Of a stretch of 64,000 nt of DNA, positions 17,503 to 25,909 are shown piece after piece; position 1 is the stretch's first letter; each line of letters starts with the position of its first letter. The position numbers were made by a program, and so were the translations under genes. The notes under the pieces were generated by a model. That model did no database searches and was not told where the DNA came from. It saw nothing but the letters and a program-made list of their open reading frames with translations. The DNA is from Anaerobacillus alkalilacustris (GTDB taxonomy: Bacteria > Bacillota > Bacilli > Bacillales > Anaerobacillaceae), in NCBI RefSeq assembly GCF_001866005.1, contig NZ_MLQR01000020.1:34953-98952 (forward strand). The letters run 5' to 3'.

Positions 17503-20259
17503 ATGATCAATGTTACAGTAGATAACAGTTCTCTTTTGAGGAACGATGTGAGGAAACTTGGGAATATCTTAGGAGAAATTCTCGTCCATGAAGGTGGAAT
17601 TTCATTATTAGAAAAAGTTGAAGCAATAAGGAAGAAGGCAAAAAGCTTAAGAGAAAACTATAATGAAGAATTATACTTAAGTTTTAAAGAAGAGATTAGT
17701 AGTCTTAAGCCACCTGTACGCCAACAAGTTATTCGTGCTTTTTCAATTTATTTTCATCTAGTAAATATTGCAGAACAAAATCATAGGATCCGCCGTCACC
17801 GCCAATATCATTTACATGAAAAAGGCTGTGTACAACCCATTTCGATTGAAAGTGCGGTATCTTCTTTAAAAGAAAACCATTTTTCTGAAGATGTTATTCA
17901 AAAAGTTTTAAATGATTTATCAATTGAACTAATTATCACGGCTCATCCAACAGAGGCAACAAAGCGGACGGTGCTTGAAACACAAAAGCGCATATCAAAG
18001 TTACTTCAGCAATTTGACAATCCGATATTACTAAAGAAACAAAGAAAAGATTTGGATGAGAGTTTATTTAATGAAGTTACTGCTTTATGGCAAACTGATG
18101 AATTACGTTATCGCAAGCCAACGGTACTTGATGAAGTTAAAAATGGTCTTTATTATTTTGACGATACATTATTTGAGGTCCTACCAGATATACATGAAGA
18201 GTTAGAAAATCAGTTACAAAGTTATTATCCGTCTCATTCGTGGAAAGTGCCAAACTTTCTATTCTTCGGTTCGTGGATTGGTGGAGATCGTGATGGAAAT
18301 CCTAACGTTACGCCAGAAATTACGTGGGAAACATTAAAACTTCAGCGGAAATTAGTGTTAAAAAAATATAAAGAAGCAGCAACTGAGTTAATGAAACGTT
18401 TTAGTCAAGCTAGTTCTCGAGTATCAATAAGTGAAGAGTTAATTCAGTCCGTTAAACAAGATGAGCAATTATATCTAGAGCCTGGAGAAGCTTGGCCGAT
18501 TAAGAACGAGATTTATCGACGTAAGTTTGCTGTAATCCTTAAACGTTTACGAAACGTAGGAAACACAAAAATTGGTTATCGTTCAGCAGAAGAATTATTG
18601 AAGGATCTTGTAATGGTTAAAGAATGTGCTGAAAAACATCAGCCTGCAAATAATAAACTTAAAAAGATTCGAAAACTAATTCGTCAAGTTGAGTTATTCG
18701 GCTTCCATCTAGCTACACTTGATATTAGAAACCATAGTGGGGAACATGAAACTGCGGTAACTGAAATTTTAAAAGCTGTTAACATAACTGATGATTATTC
18801 TGCCCTACCTGAGAATGAGAAGGTTGCAGTTCTTGAGAAAGTTTTGGGTGAACCAAGACCACTATTATTAGTGGAAGAAGATTATTCTGAAGAAACACAA
18901 GAAGTATTAAACGTATTCCAAATGATTAAGAAAGCTCATTCTGAATTTGGAAGTCGCTCAATAGAAGTATACTTAGTTAGTATGACTCAATCAGCAAGTG
19001 ACCTACTTGAAGTACTTGTTCTAGCTAAAGAGGCTGGTATCTATCGTTTACATGCAGATGGGAAAGTAGAAAGTCATTTACATGTAGCGCCATTACTTGA
19101 AACAGTTGATGACTTAATTGCAGGTCCTGGTATTATGAAGACATTATTTGAAATGGATGTTTATCGTAATCACATTACTGAAAGAGGAAATCACCAAGAA
19201 ATCATGCTTGGTTATTCAGATGGAAGTAAAGACGGCGGAACATTAACAGCAAATTGGAAGCTTTTCAAAGCTCAGAAAGAAATCCATGATATGGCTAAGG
19301 AATTTAATATTAAATTGAAATTCTTCCATGGACGTGGTGGTTCATTAGGACGTGGAGGCGGACCTCTTAATCGTAGTATTTTATCACAACCTGCTGAAAC
19401 GCTTGGTGATGGAGTGAAAATAACTGAACAAGGTGAAGTTCTATCTTCACGTTATTTATTAGAAGATATTGCTTATCGAAATCTAGAACAGGCAGCATCA
19501 GCATTATTAGAAGCTTCTGCAAATGCTTCGAAAAATTTATTACAAGGCTTTGTACGTGAAAAGTCATGGGAAGATGCGATGGAAGAAGCTTCAAAACATG
19601 CATTAGCAAAATATCAATCACTTGTCTTTGGAGACCCAGATTTCTTAACTTACTTTAAACAAGCGACACCTTTAAGAGAATTAGGAGCATTAAATATTGG
19701 CTCTAGGCCGATGAGTCGTAAGGGAAGCGAACGCTTTGAAGATTTACGCGCGATTCCATGGGTGTTTGCTTGGACACAGTCTAGACAAATGATCCCTGCT
19801 TGGTATGCGGCTGGTACAGGTTTGCAATCTTTCGCAATGAAGAGTGATCAGAATTTAAGACTGCTTCAGGACATGTATAAGAAATGGCCATTCTTCCAAT
19901 CAACAATTAATAACCTTCAAATGGCATTAATGAAAGCTGATCTACAGACGGCAAAAGAATATATTAATTTAGTTGAGGATAAAGAAATAGCAGAAAGAAT
20001 TTTCAATGATATTTCAGATGAATACAAAAGAACAAGGGAAATTCTTTTACTAATTACAGGTAATCAAGAACTTCTTGAGCATACACCAACTATCCAAGAA
20101 TCTGTTCGTAGACGTAATCCTTACGTAGACCCATTGAGCTTCTTACAAGTTCATTTGATCAAAAACATGCGTGAGACAGACGACAACTATGAAGAGCTTC
20201 TAACAGAAGTGCTACTTTCTATTAGTGGTGTTGCTGCTGGATTAGTGAATACAGGTTGA
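17503..20259 (+). CDS. ppc: Phosphoenolpyruvate carboxylase
   Basis: This enzyme carboxylates phosphoenolpyruvate with bicarbonate to oxaloacetate, the anaplerotic feed to the TCA cycle. The 918-residue length is typical. Catalytic His148 lies in TAHPTEATKRT. Other family motifs are GGDRDGNPNVTP, LGYSDGSKDGG, the glycine-rich loop FHGRGGSLGRGGGP (with His609), RKGSERFEDLRAIPWVF, and a C-terminal end GVAAGLVNTG that carries the usual terminal glycine. The ATG is preceded by GGGGG at good spacing. It is a single gene with its own terminator, a structured leader upstream and R3 repeats outside both ends. Many Bacillus species use pyruvate carboxylase instead. Confidence 0.97.
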   Translation: MINVTVDNSSLLRNDVRKLGNILGEILVHEGGISLLEKVEAIRKKAKSLRENYNEELYLSFKEEISSLKPPVRQQVIRAFSIYFHLVNIAEQNHRIRRHRQYHLHEKGCVQPISIESAVSSLKENHFSEDVIQKVLNDLSIELIITAHPTEATKRTVLETQKRISKLLQQFDNPILLKKQRKDLDESLFNEVTALWQTDELRYRKPTVLDEVKNGLYYFDDTLFEVLPDIHEELENQLQSYYPSHSWKVPNFLFFGSWIGGDRDGNPNVTPEITWETLKLQRKLVLKKYKEAATELMKRFSQASSRVSISEELIQSVKQDEQLYLEPGEAWPIKNEIYRRKFAVILKRLRNVGNTKIGYRSAEELLKDLVMVKECAEKHQPANNKLKKIRKLIRQVELFGFHLATLDIRNHSGEHETAVTEILKAVNITDDYSALPENEKVAVLEKVLGEPRPLLLVEEDYSEETQEVLNVFQMIKKAHSEFGSRSIEVYLVSMTQSASDLLEVLVLAKEAGIYRLHADGKVESHLHVAPLLETVDDLIAGPGIMKTLFEMDVYRNHITERGNHQEIMLGYSDGSKDGGTLTANWKLFKAQKEIHDMAKEFNIKLKFFHGRGGSLGRGGGPLNRSILSQPAETLGDGVKITEQGEVLSSRYLLEDIAYRNLEQAASALLEASANASKNLLQGFVREKSWEDAMEEASKHALAKYQSLVFGDPDFLTYFKQATPLRELGALNIGSRPMSRKGSERFEDLRAIPWVFAWTQSRQMIPAWYAAGTGLQSFAMKSDQNLRLLQDMYKKWPFFQSTINNLQMALMKADLQTAKEYINLVEDKEIAERIFNDISDEYKRTREILLLITGNQELLEHTPTIQESVRRRNPYVDPLSFLQVHLIKNMRETDDNYEELLTEVLLSISGVAAGLVNTG

Positions 20260-20286
20260 TTATTTTCATTAAGGTGCTAAGTACGA

Positions 20287-20324
20287 AAATAACAGGACTC
20301 AAAAAGAGTTCTGTTATTTTTTTT
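20287..20324 (+). terminator. ppc terminator
   Basis: AAAATAACAGGACTC pairs with GAGTTCTGTTATTTT, followed by a T-run. Confidence 0.85.
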
Positions 20325-20340
20325 GCCTGAAAAAGCAACA

Positions 20341-20441
20341 TTAACTTATCGGACCTTAAGGGGCAGTTAATCCCCCCACGTAAATTTTCGATTTTCTTAC
20401 GTTTTGAGGTGGGGGTCTTACTGCCCCTTAAGAGTGGGATA
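20341..20441 (+). repeat. Dispersed repeat R3, copy 2
   Basis: It forms a long imperfect hairpin, TTAAGGGGCAGT... to ...ACTGCCCCTTAA, with the inner arms CCCCCCACGTAA and TTACGTTTTGAGGTGGGGG. It is the reverse complement of the copy at 16764-16863. Confidence 0.8.
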
Positions 20442-20738
20442 AATCTACCACTGAATGTACGAGTTTATCTAATCGATGAATAAATTATATCATTTTATGA
20501 AAGAGGTTAAATTTTCTTTGTTAAAAAAACTAACTTGAAATATCTGAATATTAATAATTTAATCTATAATACAAAATAAGTTAAATAATTGTAATGAGAA
20601 CGAACTTCTTGCATATCCATATACAATGTTAGTGGACATGGGTTATGACGAACAAGTTTAACTAAATATCACTAGTCTTCTAGTATATAACTAACTTTTG
20701 TTAAGAAACTATAAACATTTAGAAAGGGCTGATTACCT

Positions 20739-21026
20739 TTGATTATTGAATTTAAAGAATCTCACTCTGAAAAAGAAATAGTGAACAAATTTATCGAACT
20801 AATACGACTTAATAAGCATGTGAAATTAAATAAATCTAATCCACTTTTAACCTATAATGTTCGTGAATTTATTAAAACATCAAATATTCACCCCAAAAAA
20901 CTTACAAAAGTTTTTGGAAGTAAATGCATAATGGATAAACTAAAAGAAGAGTTCCCAATTGAGGTCATTGAACACCCTCAATTCATAGATTTCCATTGGG
21001 TTGATAATCATGTAATAACTAATTAG
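20739..21026 (+). CDS. Hypothetical protein, 95 aa
   Basis: This is a basic, soluble small protein with a TTG start and AAAGGG about 12 bases upstream. Even Lys and Glu use and predicted helix-turn segments are visible, but no family is recognised. No membrane segment is present. It is isolated, between ppc and a histidine kinase gene. The start is the least certain point. Confidence 0.5.
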   Translation: MIIEFKESHSEKEIVNKFIELIRLNKHVKLNKSNPLLTYNVREFIKTSNIHPKKLTKVFGSKCIMDKLKEEFPIEVIEHPQFIDFHWVDNHVITN

Positions 21027-21437
21027 ATTAAAAAAGTAATTATGAGTGAAGCTGACATATTAATTTATAAATCGCTTGAAGCAAGAATACATCCTGTAGA
21101 TATAACATCTAGGGGGATAGTTTTAATGATCATATTTATTAAACATATTATGTATTTAAATTATTAAATCTAGGCGTTTTCCAAAAAACAATGGAGAGCG
21201 CTATTTTAATGTTACTTTAATGAATTCTTCCCCATTCATGCAACACGCCACTAAGATATATTAACTACTTACACGGACTGTCTTAACTAAATTTAGTTTC
21301 GCTAACGTTTTTTGTTAATTACGAAAATTATTTTTTTCTAAAAATAAAACACTGTATCTAGTTTAAATACCTTATAAAATACGAGACATAATAAGGAAGA
21401 ATTTATAAGGTTCAATTATTACCCTTGGAGGTTTCTA
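21027..21437. other. Intergenic, no gene seen
   Basis: These 411 A/T-rich bases contain no supported reading frame. The promoter of the downstream kinase gene is expected here. Confidence 0.4.
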
Positions 21438-22535
21438 ATGTTTAAATGTCCAGAAGAAAATAATATGATCCATGATAAAATAATCAACTCTATGGTTCAA
21501 AATATTGCAATTATCGATAAAGAAGGAAATTTAATTCTGACGAATAATCAATGGGATGATTTCTATAGGAATAATGGTGGTAGCAAAGAAACATGTGGAA
21601 TAGGTATAAATTATTTTGATGTTTGTATGAAGAGTTATAAAGAAGGTGGGTTAAACGAAATGTTGTATGTCATAGAAAACATACAATTAGTGTTAAATCG
21701 AGAAAAGAACCTATTCACCTACGAGTATTCGTGTCACTCTCCAAATGAGAGAAGGTGGTTTGTAATGTATGTGACTCCACTGCATGAGGAAACTAACTAT
21801 ATGAATTGTGCAGTAATTGTCCATTTAGATATTACCAATAAAAAATTTGCTGAGGAACAAGCTAAGTACCAAGAAAGAGTTTCCGCAATAGGCCAGGTAG
21901 TTTCATCGTTAGCAGATGAAATTCGAAATCCACTAACTATACTAAAAGGGTTTTGGTATTTGTTTGATGATCATTCTCATAATTTAAAGGCTTTTTCAGA
22001 AGTTATTATTGATGAAATCAATAAAATTGAAGAGATTATTAATCGGTTTCTAGCAATTTCAGATCCAATAAATGAAAAATTTGAAAAAGTTAATATAAAT
22101 GAGTTGCTATTAGAAACAATAAAGTTGATTGATTTTGACCCTGAAAAACATGATATTATACATTCTTATCGGATAGTACAAAATAGCATTACAGTGCCAG
22201 TTATTAGAAGTCAAATCATAACAGCTTTTTCAAATATAATTAAAAATGCGTTATCTTCCATGCCCAATGGTGGTAAGTTATCGATAAATATAGATGTAAC
22301 CGATGGAAACCTTACGATTGAATTTTTAGACGAGGGTTGTGGAATTCCGAAACAATTATTATCAAAATTAGGAGAACCATTTTATTTGCTTAGCAAACAT
22401 GGGAATGGTCTTGGCTTAATGATCGTTCAACAAATTATTAATAAACATAAGGGAAGCGTTGCGATTGAAAGTGAAGTGAACAAGGGAACTAGTGTTAAGA
22501 TTTATTTACCTATGTACGAAAATTCAGGACGATAA
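21438..22535 (+). CDS. PAS sensor histidine kinase-like protein lacking the His
   Basis: This 365-residue cytoplasmic protein has an N-terminal PAS domain (about residues 10-135), a HisKA-type dimerisation helix (about 145-215) and an HATPase domain (about 250-360). The ATPase domain shows the N-box NIIKNALSSMPNGGKL, the G1 box DEGCGIPKQL and the G2 region GNGLGLMIVQQI. The H-box reads LADEIRNPLT, so residue 160 is Asp (GAT) where HEIRNPLT kinases carry the phospho-acceptor His (CAT); one base separates the two. The fold resembles Spo0A-phosphorelay kinases. As written it cannot autophosphorylate at the usual site. The start has TTGGAGG upstream. No response regulator is adjacent. Confidence 0.88.
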   Translation: MFKCPEENNMIHDKIINSMVQNIAIIDKEGNLILTNNQWDDFYRNNGGSKETCGIGINYFDVCMKSYKEGGLNEMLYVIENIQLVLNREKNLFTYEYSCHSPNERRWFVMYVTPLHEETNYMNCAVIVHLDITNKKFAEEQAKYQERVSAIGQVVSSLADEIRNPLTILKGFWYLFDDHSHNLKAFSEVIIDEINKIEEIINRFLAISDPINEKFEKVNINELLLETIKLIDFDPEKHDIIHSYRIVQNSITVPVIRSQIITAFSNIIKNALSSMPNGGKLSINIDVTDGNLTIEFLDEGCGIPKQLLSKLGEPFYLLSKHGNGLGLMIVQQIINKHKGSVAIESEVNKGTSVKIYLPMYENSGR

Positions 22536-22567
22536 ATTTAACTTAATGAAGTAGAAATTTGTTTTTT

Positions 22568-22602
22568 AGAATAAAAGAGAGGACTTCGTCTGCTTTTATT
22601 CT
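22568..22602 (+). terminator. Terminator of the kinase gene
   Basis: AGAATAAAAG and CTTTTATTCT form a perfect 10-bp stem 33 bases after the stop. Confidence 0.65.
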
Positions 22603-22621
22603 AATGTGTAACTAGTATAAA

Positions 22622-22846
22622 TTGACAAAAATCCGTCTGGACCCGGAATTACTGAGCAATTTACAAAAACAATTTGTAGTTTGGCAGGATGAAATAGAGA
22701 AGGAGCATACTGATTCTTTACACTCCACTATAGCCCGTCTAGCTGTCGATGGACTATGGTTTGCGGAAATATTTGGATTGGCACCACTTGAAAAGGACGT
22801 TAGAGAACGTGTATTACATGAACTTCTTAGATGGACAAAGGAGTGA
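22622..22846 (+). pseudogene. C-terminal remnant of a TetR-family regulator
   Basis: The 74 codons match the C-terminal ligand-binding half of TetR/AcrR repressors (TIARLAVDGLWFAEIFGLAPL, then a helix ending HELLRWTKE). The N-terminal DNA-binding helix-turn-helix is absent, and the upstream sequence is the previous gene's terminator. The frame opens at a TTG with no good ribosome binding site. It lies directly before two SMR efflux genes, the usual place for their regulator, so I read it as a 5'-truncated repressor gene. Confidence 0.75.
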
Positions 22847-22851
22847 GGTAG

Positions 22852-23160
22852 TTGATTTATCTTCTATTATTTACCGCAATCATTATTAGCAGTTTTGGAG
22901 ATATTGCTTTGAAAAAATCTAAAAGTTTTAGACGTAAAGGAATAGCTATAGTAGGAGTCCTTTTCTATTTATTCACATTTTATTTGTTGTCAAATATCGT
23001 ACAAGAAATATCTGTAGGCGTTACTTATGCTACATGGAGTGGTCTTGGGGTTGTTCTGACAAGTTTAGCTGGAGAGTTTTTATTCAGAGAGAAACTTAAT
23101 TTGAAGGCTGTTACATCAATGTTCGTAAATATTATAGGAGTGGTTTTACTAAATATTTAA
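22852..23160 (+). CDS. SMR-family small multidrug transporter subunit
   Basis: This 102-residue protein has four membrane helices and the SMR fold (IALKKSKSF after helix 1, then TYATWSGLGVVLTSLAGEFLFREKL). It would pair with the following subunit to export cationic drugs or guanidinium-like compounds. The TTG start follows GTGAGGTAG, just after the TetR remnant. The membrane-embedded Glu of helix 1 (Glu14 in EmrE) aligns with Ser in the segment IIISSFGDIAL, so proton-coupled transport by this subunit is doubtful. In paired SMR systems one subunit can be divergent. Confidence 0.78.
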   Translation: MIYLLLFTAIIISSFGDIALKKSKSFRRKGIAIVGVLFYLFTFYLLSNIVQEISVGVTYATWSGLGVVLTSLAGEFLFREKLNLKAVTSMFVNIIGVVLLNI

Positions 23161-23177
23161 GGAGCATGAGCCTGACG

Positions 23178-23542
23178 ATGAAAAATAAAAGAGGTGCTAT
23201 TTACTACTTGCAATCTTTTTTGAAGTTTTTGCTACTACTAACATTAAACTTTCAGAAGGATTTTCTATTATTGAGTACAATCTAGCTGTAGTAGTAGGTG
23301 TGTTATGTTCCATTTACTTTTTTGCACGTTCTCTGGAAGAACTTCCACTTACTATTGCTTATGCCATTTGGGTCGGAGTAGGAACATTGCTTATTACTAT
23401 TATAGGAATCGTTTTATTTAAAGAGGTCGTAGGAGGACTTCGTACATTAGTATTAGTAATGGTAATTATTGGAGTCATATCATTAAATTATTATTCTAAA
23501 GATACAAAAGAGAAACAAAATTTGAAAGAAAAATCAGCTTAA
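23178..23542 (+). pseudogene. Second SMR transporter subunit, frameshifted
   Basis: The gene begins with ATG at 23178 (MKNKRGA). After about eight codons the conserved SMR sequence continues in another frame, giving LLAIFFEVFATTNIKLSEGF, YAIWVGVGTLLITIIGIVLFKE and a Lys-rich C terminus ending at 23542. A one-base loss near 23198 explains the shift. This subunit keeps the helix-1 Glu (FFEVF). The internal ATG at 23300 would give only a fragment. With the truncated regulator and the Ser-bearing partner, the locus looks to be decaying. Confidence 0.75.
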
Positions 23543-23612
23543 TTTTTTAAACTCGGACAAAAAGTGAACTAGCTTTATAGCAAAGCCTATTAAACTAATT
23601 TGGAGGAAAAAC

Positions 23613-24263
23613 ATGCCTAATCATACGAACAAAATAATATCTGTTAATGTTGGAATGCCAAAGAGTATAACTTTTCAAGAGAAAAGTTTATTTACTGGGA
23701 TAAATAAACAAGAAGTGAATAAACCGATCTTCTTATATAAAGAAACGTTCGAAGGTGACGGTCAAGCAGACCTTGATAATCATGGTGGAGAAGATAAGGC
23801 AGTTTGTGTATATTCTTATCAGTATTATCCATTTTGGCAGAAAAGGTTACAGCAACCACTTTCATTCGGTGCATTTGGAGAAAACCTAACTATAGATGGC
23901 CTCACAGAAGAGGTAGTGTGTATCGGAGACATTTATGAATTGGGAGATGCGATTGTTCAAGTTACGCAACCACGACAACCATGTCACAAATTGGCTCAAA
24001 AATATAATGAGCCAGAACTTCCATTGTGGGTTCAAAATTCAGGTTATACGGGCTTTTATTTTAGAGTGTTACAAGAAGGCTTAGTAACAAAAGTTAAACC
24101 TATGAAACTACTAGAAAGAAATTCTAAAAGCGTAACAATATCTTTTGCAAACAAAATCATGTATCACGATAAAATCAATATTGAGGGTATTAATAAAATT
24201 TTAGAAGTAGACGAGTTGTCTACAAGTTGGAGAAATGTATTTATGAAACGTATGGGAGTATAG
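23613..24263 (+). CDS. MOSC domain protein (YiiM/YflK-like)
   Basis: MOSC proteins bind sulfur and molybdenum cofactor-type groups and act in sulfur transfer or in detoxifying N-hydroxylated compounds. This 216-residue protein has a MOSC domain (about residues 35-165) with DNHGGEDKAVCVY, FGAFGENLTI and VTQPRQPCHKLA, whose Cys is the likely cofactor ligand. A C-terminal three-helix segment typical of the YiiM type follows. The start has TTGGAGG upstream. It is monocistronic. Confidence 0.9.
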   Translation: MPNHTNKIISVNVGMPKSITFQEKSLFTGINKQEVNKPIFLYKETFEGDGQADLDNHGGEDKAVCVYSYQYYPFWQKRLQQPLSFGAFGENLTIDGLTEEVVCIGDIYELGDAIVQVTQPRQPCHKLAQKYNEPELPLWVQNSGYTGFYFRVLQEGLVTKVKPMKLLERNSKSVTISFANKIMYHDKINIEGINKILEVDELSTSWRNVFMKRMGV

Positions 24264-24476
24264 TATGATTCATAATTTGAACGTGGAATAGATACACCTA
24301 ACTTTTATTTTTTTCAAACAAATCAATTCGTTTGGTAAAGGGGACAAGGATAATTTCATTGAAATTTTGTAGCGTTTATCACATTTTAATCTAGGAGTTT
24401 ACGTTATAATACTAACTAATTTAAATTGTGAAAAAACAAAATATTCTGATCGAATGAAATAGGGAGATGAACAAGA

Positions 24477-24839
24477 ATGTCAAAAAACAATTTACCTCTT
24501 GTCTATTCATGTTCCGGTTGTTCCTCGGCTGCACAAACTGCTAACATGATTGCAATAAAAATGGATCGAGAAAAAATTGCCGAAATGTCCTGTATTGCTG
24601 GAGTAGGTGGTGATGTAAAACCACTTGTTAAAACGGCCAAATCAGGGAGAGATATAATAGCTATTGATGGTTGCCCTTTAGCTTGTTGCAAAAATTGTTT
24701 ATCTAGACATGAAGTTAAACCAAAGCATCATTTTGTACTATCTGATTTTGAAGTACCAAAAATAATGGGCGAAGATCCAAATCCAGATCAGTATGCAAGT
24801 TGTTATAATCAAATTTTAGAGTTAATTGAAAATGCTTAA
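24477..24839 (+). CDS. DGC-domain putative zinc-binding protein
   Basis: This 120-residue protein has the DGC-domain cysteine pattern: Cys12 and Cys15 in YSCSGCS, Cys39 in MSCIAGVGG, and IDGCPLACCKNC (Cys66, 70, 71, 74). The family is predicted to bind zinc or another metal, and its members often sit near metal or sulfur metabolism genes. Here the MOSC gene precedes it by 213 bases. The start follows AGGGAGATG. The function is unknown beyond metal binding. Confidence 0.85.
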   Translation: MSKNNLPLVYSCSGCSSAAQTANMIAIKMDREKIAEMSCIAGVGGDVKPLVKTAKSGRDIIAIDGCPLACCKNCLSRHEVKPKHHFVLSDFEVPKIMGEDPNPDQYASCYNQILELIENA

Positions 24840-25128
24840 TAAAAATAGACAAACTATAATGTATAGACTGTTAAATGGCTAGAAAACTAAGAAGGTTATG
24901 ATAAAAGTGCATAAAGTTTAATAGACAAGACATTATCTTCTCGGATATTGTAAAAAAGGGCAATCGACACAACTTTAAACGTAATAAGTTTGTTCGAGTC
25001 GAGTGAGATAAAGGGGAGCTGAATGACACTAGGTTATCGTTATGGAGGCAAGGAAGCCTTTCTAGTCGATAAGCACTTGCGCTAGAAATCATTTTAAGTT
25101 CAAAATTGATAAACTCTAATTTCTAAAT

Positions 25129-25155
25129 AAAAGAACGCATACTGTGCGTTCTTTT
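25129..25155. terminator. Terminator-like hairpin
   Basis: AAAAGAACGCA and TGCGTTCTTTT form a perfect 11-bp stem with A and T runs on the two sides, so it could work in either direction. The gene it served may be the decayed frame nearby. Confidence 0.65.
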
Positions 25156-25515
25156 ATAGTTTCATTGATTATGATATCATGGTCGACGTATCGTTCACTG
25201 CTGTTTAGATGGCTAATAGCATTTATAGCAACTTTGCAGCGTCACCTGCTGTAATGATCGTATGAACACGAACAACAGCTATTGTTTAAGCTGCCCAAGT
25301 TCCTTCAATGTTAGCTTTCCGCTCGCTATCAACCACAATTACCTTTCTAATTCTTGGCTCAGTATTGATATAAATTAGCTAAAAAGATCCAAGACAAATA
25401 TCATATAAAAACTCTAAATGCTGGTGAGTAGAGAATGCTATCCGAATCGTTTTTTACGGAGCTTCCTGGATGGAAAAACAATTTCCCGACAAAATATTTA
25501 AGTTTTTTATTCAAT

Positions 25516-25562
25516 AAAAAAGGTAAAGTTTTAGTAAAAGAAGTTTATTATTTACCTTTTTT
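25516..25562. terminator. Terminator-like hairpin
   Basis: AAAAAGGTAAA pairs with TTTACCTTTTT across a 23-base loop. Confidence 0.5.
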
Positions 25563-25909
25563 GTATTAAATTCAAAAATAAAATTGTATATGAAGCACAG
25601 AGGCAACAACCTTATAGATGAATATATTTGATTTTAGGTCGTTCATTCTTCCTCCATAAAACAAACATTTATAAATTTTTTTCTAATGTGCTATATTTAT
25701 TTTATCAAAAGTAAAAAAGAAGTAAAAATAAACAAAAATATTTAATATTGGGTAATAGAAAACTTTACAATATCGAAAATTGGTATAAAATAGAGAATGT
25801 AAGCCCTTTTATTCAACTAGGCCTTTTTAACTGTGAAAAACTAATTAGGAGGTGGTAGATTTAGAGATAGAAGTATTTTTCTCATAGTTGATATCTTAGG
25901 AGGAGGATT

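Larger units (their letters stand above)
24840..25909. other. Intergenic region with eroded coding traces
   Basis: About 1.07 kb without an intact gene. On the minus strand 25162-25380 reads as a sensible peptide (VIVVDSERKANIEGTWAA, then AVVRVHTIITAGDAAKLL) broken by three stops, so it looks like a decayed gene of unknown family. Two terminator hairpins (25129-25155 and 25516-25562) lie inside. Confidence 0.4.

Noticed and set aside
24871..25092. 73-residue minus-strand frame
   Set aside because: It has no ribosome binding site or domain, and no sensible gene in either strand fits the stretch.
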